The notes: a model not told the origin generated them from the letters alone. Numbered from the stretch's first letter, positions 9,170 to 18,480 are shown. The stretch is 64,000 bases of DNA from Bettongia penicillata ogilbyi (GCA_023548195.1 JAJHZJ010000311.1:4549919-4613918), one strand, 5' to 3'. Numbers and translations are program-made.

Positions 9170-10270
9170 TCATTCTTGTGTTTGGAAGTCAAATTTTCTT
9201 TTCAGCTCTGGTCTTTTCATCAAGAATGATTGAAAGTCCTCTGTTTCATTGAAAGACCATATTTTCCCCTGAAGTATTATACTCAGTTTAGCTGGGTAGG
9301 TAATTCTTGGTTTGAGTCCTAGTTCCTTTGACTTCTGGAATATCCTATTCCATGCCCTTCGATCTCTTAATGTAGAAGCTGCTAGATCTTGGGTTATCCT
9401 GATTGTATTTCCACAGTACTGGAATTGTTTCTTTCTAGCTGCTTGCAAGATTTTCTCCTTGAGCTGGGAGTTCTGGAATTTGGCCACAATGTTCCTAGGA
9501 GTTTCTCTTTTTGGATCTCTTTCAGGTGGTGATCGATGGGTTCTTTCAATACTTAATTTGCCCTCTGGTTCTAGAATGTCAGGGCAGTTTTCCTTGATAA
9601 TTTCATGGAAGATAATGTCTAGGCTCTTTTTTTGATCATGGCTTTCAGGTAGTCCCATAATTTTTAAATTGTCTCTCCTGGATCTATTTTCCAGGTCAGT
9701 TGTTTTTCCCATGAGATATTTCACATTCTCTTCCATTTTTTCATTCTTTTGGTTTTGTTTGGTGATTTCTTGGTTTCTCAGAAAGTCATTAGACTCCATC
9801 TGTTCCATTCTAATTTTGAGAGAACTATTAAATTCAGTGAGCTTTTGAACCTCTTTTTCCATTTGGCTAATTCTGCTTTTGAAAGCATTTTTCTCCTCAT
9901 TGGCTTTTTGAACCTCTTTTGCCAATTGAGTGAGCCTAGTCTTCAAGGTGTTATTTTCTTCAGCATTTTTTTGGGTCTCCTTAACCAAGGTATTGACCCG
10001 TTTTTCATACTTTTCTTGCATCTCTCTCATTTCTCTTCCCAGTTTTTCCTCCACCTGTCTAACTTGCTTTTCAAAATCCTTTTTGAGCTCTTCCAGGGCC
10101 TGAGCCCACCTGACATCCCCCTGGGGTATCTGGGGTACTGAGGCCCCACCCTCCACGCCTTTCCCCGATGGCGAGAATACGTCCTCGTCATCAGATCCGA
10201 ATGTCGGGATCATTTGCATTTGTTGGAAAAAACTCTCTATAGTCTTATTTTTCTTCCCTTTTCTAGGCAT
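9170..10270 (-). CDS. L1-type ORF1 protein of HAL1 (intact, 366 residues)
   Basis: An RNA-binding nucleic-acid chaperone of the LINE-1 ORF1p type, expected to trimerise and coat its RNA in cytoplasmic ribonucleoprotein particles. Visible parts are: a basic N-terminus (MPRKGKKNKTIESFF); an acidic, low-complexity segment (about 20-55); a long heptad coiled coil (about 57-190); an RRM-like domain (about 198-275), with RRDNLKIMGLPE at 198-209 and PRNIVAKF at 258-265; and a C-terminal domain (about 276-345) with the hallmark YPAKLS at 325-330. Human ORF1p is slightly shorter (~338). The stop is a TGA where the other copies read TCA, so it ends four codons before the family's usual TGA at 9158-9160. 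There is no ORF2 downstream. It is intact but not shown to be expressed. Confidence 0.92.
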   Translation of the reverse strand: MPRKGKKNKTIESFFQQMQMIPTFGSDDEDVFSPSGKGVEGGASVPQIPQGDVRWAQALEELKKDFEKQVRQVEEKLGREMREMQEKYEKRVNTLVKETQKNAEENNTLKTRLTQLAKEVQKANEEKNAFKSRISQMEKEVQKLTEFNSSLKIRMEQMESNDFLRNQEITKQNQKNEKMEENVKYLMGKTTDLENRSRRDNLKIMGLPESHDQKKSLDIIFHEIIKENCPDILEPEGKLSIERTHRSPPERDPKRETPRNIVAKFQNSQLKEKILQAARKKQFQYCGNTIRITQDLAASTLRDRRAWNRIFQKSKELGLKPRITYPAKLSIILQGKIWSFNETEDFQSFLMKRPELKRKFDFQTQE

Positions 10271-11099
10271 TTTCCCAGCCAGTTACTTGACTTCTGAGAT
10301 TCCTGTCCACCCCCGCCTAGATCCACCCAGCTAGTGCTTGGGATCTGAGGTTCAAATGGGCTTTCCGCAGCAAGCTTTAGTTCTGGTGCTGGGGTGGGGG
10401 CAGGGCAACCTCCCAGGCTCGGCCTCCTCAGGGGCTTTATGCAGAGACTTTCAGGAATGGAGCGGGTAGGGGGGGGCCGCCTCCCAGGCTCAGCTCCCTC
10501 AGGGGCTTTATGCAGAGGCCTTCAGTAATAGAGTGGGGTGAGGCAGGGCTGTCTCCCAGGCTCAGCTCCCTCAGGTTGTTTATGCAGAGACCTTCTGTAA
10601 TGAAGATCCTGCCTGCTGCTGGGGGAGTCCTGGGACACCGCAGCCGCTGCTGCCTCCGCTGCTGCCCATGCCTCTGCCTCAGCCACTTCCTGCCCCCGTC
10701 TCTGCCGCCGCCGCTTCCTCCCGAGGGGGCCCGAGTCACAGAGACACTCCGCTCCCCCTCTTGTCCAGCCTAGCCTTCTCTCTCACTGACCTGTAGCTTC
10801 TGTGGGTGGAGAAACTTTCCCGGCTGCTGGAGCCTCCGTCCCTGACGCCTGCTTGGGTCAGCTTCTCTGGGGCCGCGGCCAGGGCAGTGCTGGGGGTGGG
10901 ATCTGCTTTCCGGGGTGCGACAGACCCTGGGGACGGGTCTCCAGGGCTCTCTGGCACGGAAATCTCTTCCACTCTGGTTCTGCACACCTTTCAGTGATCC
11001 AGAATTTATGCGGATCTCTTTTTACATTAATTCTATGGGCTGTGGGTTGGACCTCATAAACGTGCGTCCTTCTACTCCACCATCTTGGCTCCGCCCCCC
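10271..11099 (-). promoter_or_regulatory. HAL1 copy 1 5'UTR / internal promoter, GC-rich
   Basis: In element sense it begins GGGGGGCGGAGCCAAGATGG. CCATCTTG at 11080-11087 is a YY1-type site, as at L1 starts. The segment is GC- and CpG-rich (about 10600-11000), unlike the AT-rich surroundings, and holds a tandem repeat at 10412-10625. It shares no clear similarity with the 5'UTRs of copies 2 and 3 beyond the first ~25 bases. A sense promoter is likely by analogy with L1. Confidence 0.75.
10412..10625 (-). repeat. Tandem ~71-bp monomers in HAL1 5'UTR
   Basis: Three head-to-tail units start at 10412, 10483 and 10555 (plus-strand coordinates), each opening CCCAGGCTC and sharing CCTCAGG, TTTATGCAGAG and an AGTAAT-like block. 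Units 1 and 2 are 71 and 72 bp; unit 3 fades after about 10610. The arrangement resembles the promoter monomers of rodent L1s. Confidence 0.85.
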
Positions 11100-11114
11100 A
11101 AGTCCACTGTTCTT
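11100..11114. repeat. HAL1 copy 1 target-site duplication, right
   Basis: AAGTCCACTGTTCTT, identical to 8108-8122. The interrupted MIR-type SINE resumes immediately after it. Confidence 0.92.
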
Positions 11115-11150
11115 TCCACATACCACCTAGCTATCTAGCTAGATAACCTA
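11115..11150 (-). repeat. MIR-type SINE, remaining end
   Basis: CCACATACCACCTAGCT completes the A-box end of the antisense SINE interrupted by HAL1. Confidence 0.7.
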
Positions 11151-11189
11151 CCTCTAAGGTCCCTTTCAGACCTAAATCTATAATCCTGC

Positions 11190-11412
11190 AACCAATGAAC
11201 TAGTCTAGCTTCTGAGGACACAAAGAGAAAAATGACATCACTTTTGCCCTCAAAGAGCTTACACAAATAAGCATAATGTAAGTAGAGTATAATAAGGGCG
11301 AAGGAGAGATTCAAAACATTATTTAAAAATGGAGGAGAGAATATTTTTATCTGGGGTGATCAGGAAAGACTTCATGGAAGAGGTGGTGTGTGGACTGAGC
11401 CTTGAAGGAAGA
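11190..11412 (-). repeat. L2 fragment (antisense), part 1
   Basis: Antisense L2 3' region: CCCTCAAAGAGCTTACA, then a GATCAGGAAAGACTTCATGG block and CCTTGAAGGAAG. It continues at 12448 after an inserted LINE. Confidence 0.75.
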
Positions 11413-12447
11413 AAATTATTTTTTCCTCTTTCATCTTCTATTTCATTTCATTCTTATTTGTCTCTCTCTTGTTCCCGGTTTAAAAAAAGAAAAACTCTTG
11501 TAACTAATATGCACAGTCAAGCAAAACAAATTCCCACATTGGACATGCCTCTTCTTTCTTTCTTTTTTTTTTAAATCAAATTAAGCAATAGTTTATTGGT
11601 GGGTTTGTTTTTTTTTTTTTTTTTAAATAAAACCAACTCCTATTAGTTCAATGGATTTTTTTAAATTTTCACTTTTATTCATCTCTTCTTTTATTTTCAT
11701 TTTGGCATTTAATTGGGGGGGGTTTAAATTTGTTCTTTTTCTAGGTTTTTTTTTAGTTGCATATCCAATTCACTGTTGCTTTTTCTCTCTTTTACTGTGC
11801 ATCTTTTACTTTTGCTTTTACGTGCATCCCTCAAATTTTGGTATGTTATATGACTGTTATCATTCTCTTTAATGAAATTATTCACTTTCTATGTTTTGTT
11901 CTTTGACCCTCCTGTTCCTGAGGATTTAATTACTTAGTTTACAATTAATTCTTAATTTATGCTTCCACTGCCCTTTATTAAATATAATTTTTATAGTAAC
12001 ATGGTCTAAAAAGAGCACATTTAATATTTCTGCTTTTCTGCATTTGTTTGTGAGGTTTTTAGACATGGTCAATTTTTGTGAAGGTGCCATGTGCAGCTGA
12101 GGAAATGTATACTCTCATCTATTCCTGTTCATTTTTTTTTCCAGAAACCTGTCATATCTAACTTTTCTAAGAGTCTACCCATCTCCTTATCTTCCTTTTT
12201 ATTTGTTTTATGGTGAAATTTACCAGCTTCAAGAAGGGAAAACACTGGACTCTCTCATTCTACTCCCTGAATCCATCCTTTCTCTGTCAGGAGATGGGTA
12301 GTATCCTCTCTGAGCAGCATTATGGTTGGTAATTGTATTTATCACAGCTCTTCAAACCTTGAAAGTTGTTGGTTTGTCGGTATTGTTGCTAGCATATAAA
12401 CTGTTCTCCTGATTCTACTTACTTGGTTGTTCATGTAAGTTGAAAAG
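11413..12447 (-). repeat. Old LINE (probably L1) inserted in L2
   Basis: About 1.0 kb of T-rich antisense LINE sequence. It includes AAGCAAAACAAATTCCCACA, TGAAGGTGCCATGTGCAGCTG, CATATCTAACTTTTCTAA and TGTTCTCCTGATTCTACTTA, which match related fragments here. It sits between two halves of one L2. The T and G runs at 11560-11725 make the reading frames meaningless. Confidence 0.5.
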
Positions 12448-13340
12448 TATTTTTAATAGGCAGAGATGTGGAGGGAGTGCATTCCAGGCTGGGCGATGAA
12501 CTGCGTGATTGCAGGGAGATGAAAGAAGACATAAGGAAACAGCTTAAGGGTCCAGTATGGTTAGTTCAGAGCATCTAAAAAGTGGCAGCATAAAATGGTT
12601 AATGAATGGGAGAAGGGAGAAATTGGGGGAAAGGAGCTCAATTAGGAAACTATTGCAACAGTCCAAATGAGTTGTAATGAAGGACTGAACTAGGGTGGTG
12701 GCTGTGTGAGAAGAGATAAGAAACAGATAAGAGAGGACTTCTGAAGGGAGAACTCACTAGACTGGGCAGAAGATTGTGGGGAATGAGGAAGAGGCAAGAG
12801 TTAAGGAAGACTCTGACATTTCAAACCTGGCTGACTGGAAGGATGGTGATGCAATCCGGAGAAATAAGGAAGTGGGATGTGTCAAGGTTTAGTGAGTGAA
12901 ACATTGAGTTCAGTTCGGGACTTGTTAAATCTGAAGTAACTATGGGACATCCAGGTAGAGATGTCTGGTATGCAAGTGGAGATGGAAAACTGAAGCTAAG
13001 GAGAGTGACCAGGGCTCATATGAAATAAGGTGATGATTAAAGCCATGGGAATGGATGAAATTATTCAAGGGAAAGAATGAAGAAAGAGAACAGGAGAGGG
13101 CATAAGACAACTTTAGGGATAGCCACACTTAAAAGCCAGGAAGAGGAAAATGAACCAAGAAATGAAACCAACAAAGAGGTCAGATAAACAGGCAGAGAAT
13201 GGGGAGAGAACAGGTCACATTAACTAACACAGAAAAGACCATCAAGAAGGAAGAGATGGCCAGTGGTGTAAGATGTAACAGAAAGGTCATCATGGAGGCT
13301 GGAAAACCATTTGTCTAGTATGTTGGAAACGGGATTCATG
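12448..13340 (-). repeat. L2 fragment (antisense), part 2
   Basis: Continues the L2 of 11190-11412: GGCAGAGATGTGGAGGGAGT, then AACTATTGCAACAGTCC, GACTGGAAGGATGGTGATG and CATCCAGGTAGAGATGTC. On the minus strand these are worn ORF2 codons (for example FIHSHGFNHHL, the region before the RT YADD motif). Confidence 0.85.
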
Positions 13341-13444
13341 ATTTGGTAGGGTTTGAATTCGATCATTTTTGAAATTCCTACCAACTCTAGGTCTGTGATT
13401 CAGTGATCCTACAGATGAAGAAACTGAAACCCAGAGAGAAATGA

Positions 13445-13520
13445 CTTGTCCAATTCTTTTCAATTTAATTCAATTCAACAAACATTGATAAGGGTCTGTC
13501 ATGTATGGGTAAGGAATCAC
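13445..13520 (-). repeat. L2 3'-end fragment (antisense), part 1
   Basis: CAACAAACATTGATAAGGG, then GTCATGTATG: a worn antisense L2 terminus. It resumes at 13740 after a MIR-type insertion. Confidence 0.6.
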
Positions 13521-13524
13521 ACAG

Positions 13525-13735
13525 GCAGTGTGGAGTTGTGAAGAGAGAGCCAGCCTTGGAGTCAGAAGAGCCTAGATGTAAGTAATGCTTCTAACAGACT
13601 GGCTCTGTGGCCCTGAGCAAATTACTTAAGTCCTCGGTGTCCCAGGCAAGTCCAAGGCTACAAGTGGCAGACCAGTTAATATGCATTGCTAGAGGGTGTT
13701 TCCCCATTAGAAGTTCCTACCACAGTTAAGCCACT
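13525..13735 (+). repeat. MIR-type SINE
   Basis: GGCAGTGTGGAGTTGTGAAG, GGAGTCAGAAGAGCC, and CTGTGGCCCTGAGCAAATTA: a MIR 5' half. It interrupts an antisense L2 end. Confidence 0.65.
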
Positions 13736-13739
13736 GATC

Positions 13740-13985
13740 TAGACCACATACTGGTATGCACTATGGTAGATGTCAAGGCTACAAAGACCAAACAACCAAA
13801 AATGGTGCCAACTTTCAAAGCTTACCTTGTACTCAGAGATACAGAATATAAACAGTTAAACATAAAGCAATTTCAAATGGGAGAGAATACTAATAATTGG
13901 AGAATCAGGAAAAGATTTATATAGGAGGTGACACTTCATTTGAGTCTTAAAGAAGGGTAAGAATCCCAAGAGAAAGCTAAAGAAT
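13740..13985 (-). repeat. L2 3'-end fragment (antisense), part 2
   Basis: AGGCTACAAAGACCAAACAA, then AATCAGGAAAAGATTTATA and TTGAGTCTTAAAGAAGG, in the order of the L2 copies at 47365-48670 and 54800-55110. Confidence 0.7.
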
Positions 13986-14067
13986 AGTCAAACCCCAACT
14001 CTTTCTATTGATCTGAACTTTCCTCAAAAACCTCAGTTCATCATTTAGTATGCCTAATGCTGTCCTT

Positions 14068-14292
14068 GGGGCAGCTAGGTGGTGCTATAGAAGACTCCTT
14101 TCACGAGTTCAAATTCAGCCTCAGATACTTACTATCTTTATGACCTTGGGCAAGTCACTTAACCATGTTTGTCTCAGTTTCCTCATCCATAAAATGAGCT
14201 GGAGAAGGAAGTGGCAAACCATTCCGTGTCTTTGACAAGAAAACTCCAGATGGGGTCACAAAGAGTCATTTATGATTGAGCAACAAAAAACA
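14068..14292 (+). repeat. Marsupial tRNA-derived SINE with TSD
   Basis: GGCAGCTAGGTGGTGC start, A and B boxes, RTE-like tail ending in an A run. CTGTCCTT at 14060-14067 repeats at 14293-14300 as the target-site duplication. Confidence 0.9.
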
Positions 14293-14299
14293 CTGTCCT

Positions 14300-14925
14300 T
14301 ACAAATTGGTGCTATGCTTTTTTCCTCATCCTCTGTTACCAATACTTGTTTCCATTTTCCATACTTATCTTTTAAAAAATCTAAGTTGGTTGTTGAGTTC
14401 TCTGTGTACTCATATTTGTCTCCTGAGGCAATTTCTGGTTCTCCTCATAAGAATTGTTTCCCTTTTTGCATTCGGAGTTTCTTTCCTCAGTTTCCCATCC
14501 CTTCTAGGCTTACTTCCCTTGTAGAACTTTAATCTATAGGATGATACCTATCATCCCCTTGATCCCTTTGCAATCTGCTTTCCCAAAATCTAGGGTGCCT
14601 ATCTGGAAATTGCTCTCCTCTATCACAAATTTTGGAAGGAAGTAGTCACTTCCCTCTAAGCTTCCCATCATTTTTAATTCCTCCCTGTTAGTCAGACTCA
14701 GATCCAAAATAGAATCTCTCGTTGATTCCTGTACCTTTTACAGGATGAAATGATTATCACAGCAAGTCCTTCAGCCATGAAGTGCTCCACTTTTGGCGAA
14801 GGGGGAGCTCCAACCCATGTCTGGCTGACTGAGGTCCCCATCTCTACTCTATTATGCCTCTATGCCAGCCTTGTGATTGGTTTTTTGCACTCCTTATCTA
14901 TTTCATCTTCCTGTTGAATATGGGG
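14300..14925 (-). repeat. CR1/L3 LINE fragment, endonuclease region
   Basis: On the minus strand the frame includes GDLSQPDM followed by ILDLSLTNREELK. These match the C-terminal part of the CR1-clade AP endonuclease (family pattern GDFNHPDI ... LLDLILTNKEGL). Frameshifts and stops break it elsewhere. Confidence 0.75.
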
Positions 14926-15030
14926 CTCCTGCAGGGCAGAGGTTGTTCTGGTTTTGTCTTTGTGTACCCCATACCTAGCAGAGTGCTTCTCACGGAAGGG
15001 TTGCTTAATAGATGTTTTGTTTTGTTTTGT
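14926..15030 (+). repeat. L2 3'-end fragment
   Basis: CTCCTGCAGGGCAGAGGTTG, then CCCATACCTAGCAGAGTGC and GCTTAATAGATGTTTTG: the L2 terminus, with a TTTTG run after it. Confidence 0.75.
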
Positions 15031-16400
15031 TTTACTGGGTCTGTGATTGCACTGGTACCAGGAACTTCCAGTGAAGAAACCTGAATGCAGATTGCAGCTC
15101 AGAGTCAGAGCTGCCTGGGACAGTGAGGGGTTCAGCGGCCCACACTTGAACTCAGGTCCTCCTAGGAAAGCCCACTCCCTAGCCACTCTTGAACTGAACA
15201 TATGGATGATGAATAGGATGCTAATGTTAATAGTGAATGTGTGTGTTTTGCGAGGGAGGGTGCTTAGTTTGGACGTAAAGAAGGACTTCCCAGCTACTCC
15301 AAATAGTGAGTATTTGAATCAGGTGACTGTGGGAAGCGGTATAGTTTCCCTCTGGATATTTTTAAGAAGATGAACAACTACTCCTGCACCCTCACCCCAG
15401 AACCCTAATCCAAAAAATAGTAGAATGTCACAAATGTTCTCTCTGGACTTTTGCCACCCAAGGACTCACATGTGAAAAGTGGATGCTCCCATCCTTAACA
15501 ACACCAGCCAGCTGTTTCTGGTCTAGACAAGTTCCCCCCAAGTGTGGGAACTTTACATTTCTCTTTTGTGGTCCCCATGGTAAAGGCCCCCCACCATGGA
15601 GTTGGAGTGGGGGCAATATGGGGAATACCAAACCGGAAGCTGACATTTTGAGTTATACCCCTGACAGAACTTCTTTACAGAAACAAGAACTGAAATATCA
15701 TCTGGGCAGTCATGCAAAACAGGCCTCTATTTCAGTCTGAATCATGAGCAGGGGCCAGCCAGCCCCCTCGGACATGATAGATGGGCACAGGAAAGCCCAG
15801 CAACCCAGAGGCAGAAGGAGTGGATACTGGGAAAGCCCATATTCAAGAGGAGTGGACTGAGCCCCACGTTGAGGCCTGGGCCAGAACTTTACTGCACTTT
15901 CTTTGTCTGGGTCATGTTCCAGGGATTCTTTCTTGGTCTGAGGAGGTCAAAAAGAGAAATATTCTTCCCTCTGGCTTTCCTGAACCCCATTTGCCTACTG
16001 CCAGACTCCAGAGAGCCCTAGGCCATCCTCCTATCATAATGGTCCTCTCTGAAGCACTGCTTTGTCTGTCACTCTCCTGCTACAGTGAACTACTGCTTTG
16101 AAATTCTCTACCCCTCTTACCTCTGGATGCCCTTGAGTTCCCTCTGCACAGCCAGGATGACCCGGGCACCAAGAACTGGATCTCTTTGGTGGTAACCAAA
16201 CAGGTGCTGGGTTACTTTGTCTGCTCTGCAGTCCAGTGAAGTAGAGATGCAGCCAGCACGTGTGAATGATCTTACAGACCTCAGCTTAGGCTGCTGCCTT
16301 TGGCCTATACAGAGTAAAATATTAGAATTCTGGAATATTAGGGCTGCAAGATACAGGTAGTATGAAGGAATGGAAAAGTCAGTGAATTCACACTTAGAAT
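15031..16400. other. Repeat-poor stretch, no gene recognised
   Basis: About 1.4 kb of higher-GC sequence without a recognisable repeat. Short open frames occur on both strands (for example 15483-15740 plus and 15428-15646 minus), but none has a known domain or convincing splice structure. Confidence 0.4.
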
Positions 16401-16467
16401 AATGAGCTTTTTTCCCAGCATGGCTTTGATCAATTTTTACGAGCCTATCACCTTAGAGAATATTTTA

Positions 16468-16735
16468 TGGCTGCTAGGTAGTATAGTGGATAGTGTCAGA
16501 CATGAAGGCAGGAAGCCCAGGGTTAAAATCTGTCCTCTGACATTACCTACTATGAGACCCTTAAGTCACTTAGCCTCTTTTTGCCTCAGTTTCCTCCTCT
16601 ATAAAATAGGGATAATAAAGGTATTCATCTCCTTGAGTTATTATGAGGATCAAATGAGATAACATTTGCAAATAACTTTCCAAATCTTAAAGCTGTATTT
16701 AGATGTTAGTTTTAACAATAATGTTAATATTATTA
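16468..16735 (+). repeat. CORE/MIR-type tRNA SINE
   Basis: GGCTGCTAGGTAGTATAGTG start, a B-box-like GGGTTAAAATC, CCTCAGTTTCCTCCTCTATA, and the MIR-type tail GGATCAAATGAGATAACATT, rather than the RTE-like tail. Confidence 0.8.
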
Positions 16736-16739
16736 TCTT

Positions 16740-16935
16740 ATTCAGCCTATTCAGGTAAGCAAACTGAATCCCAGAGAGATGGAACAACTTGTACAAGGTC
16801 ACACAGGTGATCAACTACTTACTGTGCCTTATGACAGCTGTCCATACTATAAACTCTAAAGGTAGGAAATAACTATGTTAGGATTTGACCTCATTATAAT
16901 TCCTGATTTCAAATTCAGTGTTCCTTCCGTAACAC
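16740..16935 (-). repeat. MIR fragment
   Basis: Antisense MIR: AAACTGAATCCCAGAGAG, then AGGTCACACAGGTGATC and a worn TTGACCTC end. Confidence 0.7.
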
Positions 16936-16970
16936 GAATCTGAATTAATACCTGTCAGTGAAACAGACTA

Positions 16971-17206
16971 GAGCAGGTAGGTGGTGCAGTACATAGAGCT
17001 TGAGGCTGGGGTCAGAAAGAACTAATCCAGCCTGATATTTACTAGCTGGGTGGCCCTTAACTAAGTCACTTAACCCTGTTGGCCTCAGTTTTCTCATCTG
17101 TAAAATAAGCTGGAGAAGGAAATGACAAACCACTCCAGTATCTTTGCCAGGAAAACCCCAAATGAGGTCACAAAGAGTCAAACATGACTGAAATAACTGA
17201 GCAATA
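16971..17206 (+). repeat. Marsupial tRNA-derived SINE with 10-bp TSD
   Basis: Full-length RTE-tailed SINE. AAACAGACTA at 16961-16970 is repeated exactly at 17207-17216. Confidence 0.92.
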
Positions 17207-17324
17207 AAACAGACTAATACACAAATCTCTGATGAAAAAGACTTACTGACAAGATAGCAATTCTTTCTTCCTGAAACAAAATTGAGTCCCTCTCTTCCTC
17301 CAAATACACACCTTCTAGGAAGAT

Positions 17325-17510
17325 AGGCATAATAGAAAGAATATTAGATTTAATTGAAAGACCTAGGTTCCAATCTAGGCTCTGTTACTTAGAACCAATG
17401 TGATTTTACACCTCATTGAGATTATATTTTCTTCTCTGTGAAAAAAAAATGGGTTGGACCCAGTGAACTTCAGTGCCCCTTACAGTTCTAATAGCTTATA
17501 ATTCAAGGCC
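17325..17510 (+). repeat. MIR fragment
   Basis: GAAAGAATATTAGATTTA, TAGGTTCCAATCTAGGCTCT, and a TTCTTCTCTGTGAAAAAAAA end: MIR order, well worn. Confidence 0.65.
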
Positions 17511-17817
17511 CGGATCTTCTTGCTCTGGTATAGCCTAAACTCATATACACACAAGTCAATTCTAGATTATTTACCTGTGAAAATTTTGCAGATAATTTTT
17601 CATCCTAGTTCCAATTTCTTCCCAACTAGGAAAGGCAAATGAATGGGAAGAAAATCAGTGGCAATATTAGCTTAAGTAACATATAACAGCACTAGATACA
17701 TAAAAGACATGAAATACTTTTCATTTAAATCAGCTGAAGGAAAATGATCATATAATGCACTGGTAATCCAAGTCAAATTGATTTAGGGATTATCTATATC
17801 ACCTCTCATGGAGTGTA

Positions 17818-18030
17818 TTTGTACCAGCCACCTAACTGATCTCCACAGTCCGATCTCTCCCTTCTTTCAACATACCTGCACATTGCTGCCATGTTAATTC
17901 TTAAAAAAGTTATTCATTAACTTTATTTCCATCTAAAATACTACCCACAGAATCACAGGACTTTATAATTAGAGTGAATGCCCTACCCAATGTGTGATTC
18001 ATCTCTACAGTATCTCTAAGTGGTCACAAG
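17818..18030 (+). repeat. L2 fragment
   Basis: CCACCTAACTGATCTCCACA, then CATTGCTGCCATGTTAATTC: the L2 ORF2 C-terminal/3' region, sense orientation. Confidence 0.65.
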
Positions 18031-18034
18031 ATGA

Positions 18035-18480
18035 CTAGATCATAGAGATTTAGAGCTGGAAGGGATTTTATAAGCCACCTAGTCCAAATCCCTTTTTACG
18101 TGGAAGAAGAAAATGAAATTCTGAGACCTTAAGCAATTTGCCAAAGGGAACACAGGGAGTAAGTGGCAGAGTCAGGATTTGAACTCAGGTTAGTGCAGTG
18201 AATAGAGTGCTAGGCCTGAGTCAAGAAGACTCATCTTCCTGAGTTCAAATATGGTCTTAGATGTCTACTAGCTGTGTAATCCTGGGCGAATCTGTTTGCC
18301 TCAGTTTCCTCATCTGTAAAATGAGCTGGAGAAAGAAATGGCAAACCACTCTACTATCTTTGCCAAGAAAACCCCAGATGGGGTCTCGAAGAGGCAGACA
18401 CCACTGAAAATGACTGAATACCAACAACCTCTGATTCAAAATTCAGAACTCTCTCCAGTGCACTACATAGCTCCAGTCTC
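18035..18480 (-). repeat. MIR-type repeat interrupted by a SINE
   Basis: Antisense: TAGAGCTGGAAGGGATTTTA, then AGGATTTGAACTCAGG at its right part. It resumes after the SINE at 18190-18429 with CTCTGATTCAAAATTCAGAA and CCAGTGCACTACATAG. Confidence 0.7.
18190..18429 (+). repeat. Marsupial tRNA-derived SINE nested in MIR
   Basis: Sense SINE with B-box GAGTTCAAATATGG and the RTE-like tail (GGCAAACCACTCTACTATCT). Its first bases are worn. Confidence 0.88.

Larger units (their letters stand above)
8123..11099 (-). mobile_element. Full-length half-L1 (HAL1-like) retrotransposon, copy 1
   Basis: A complete ~2.98-kb element in reverse orientation with a perfect TSD. In element order it has a GC-rich 5'UTR (11099-10271) starting in a CAAGATGG motif, an intact ORF1 (10270-9170), a ~1-kb 3'UTR with a purine-rich tract (8695-8586), and a TAAA/TGAA tetranucleotide tail (8160-8123). 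No ORF2 (endonuclease or reverse transcriptase) is present. Copies 2 and 3 have the same ORF1-then-3'UTR order, so ORF2 absence is a family trait. It must have been mobilised in trans by an L1. The exact TSD and open ORF1 make it the youngest of the three. Confidence 0.92.

Noticed and set aside
10437..10739. 100-residue minus-strand frame in the HAL1 5'UTR (possible ORF0)
   Set aside because: Its repetitive protein simply mirrors the 71-bp monomers. The frame survives because the monomers lack stops, and no other copy supports it.
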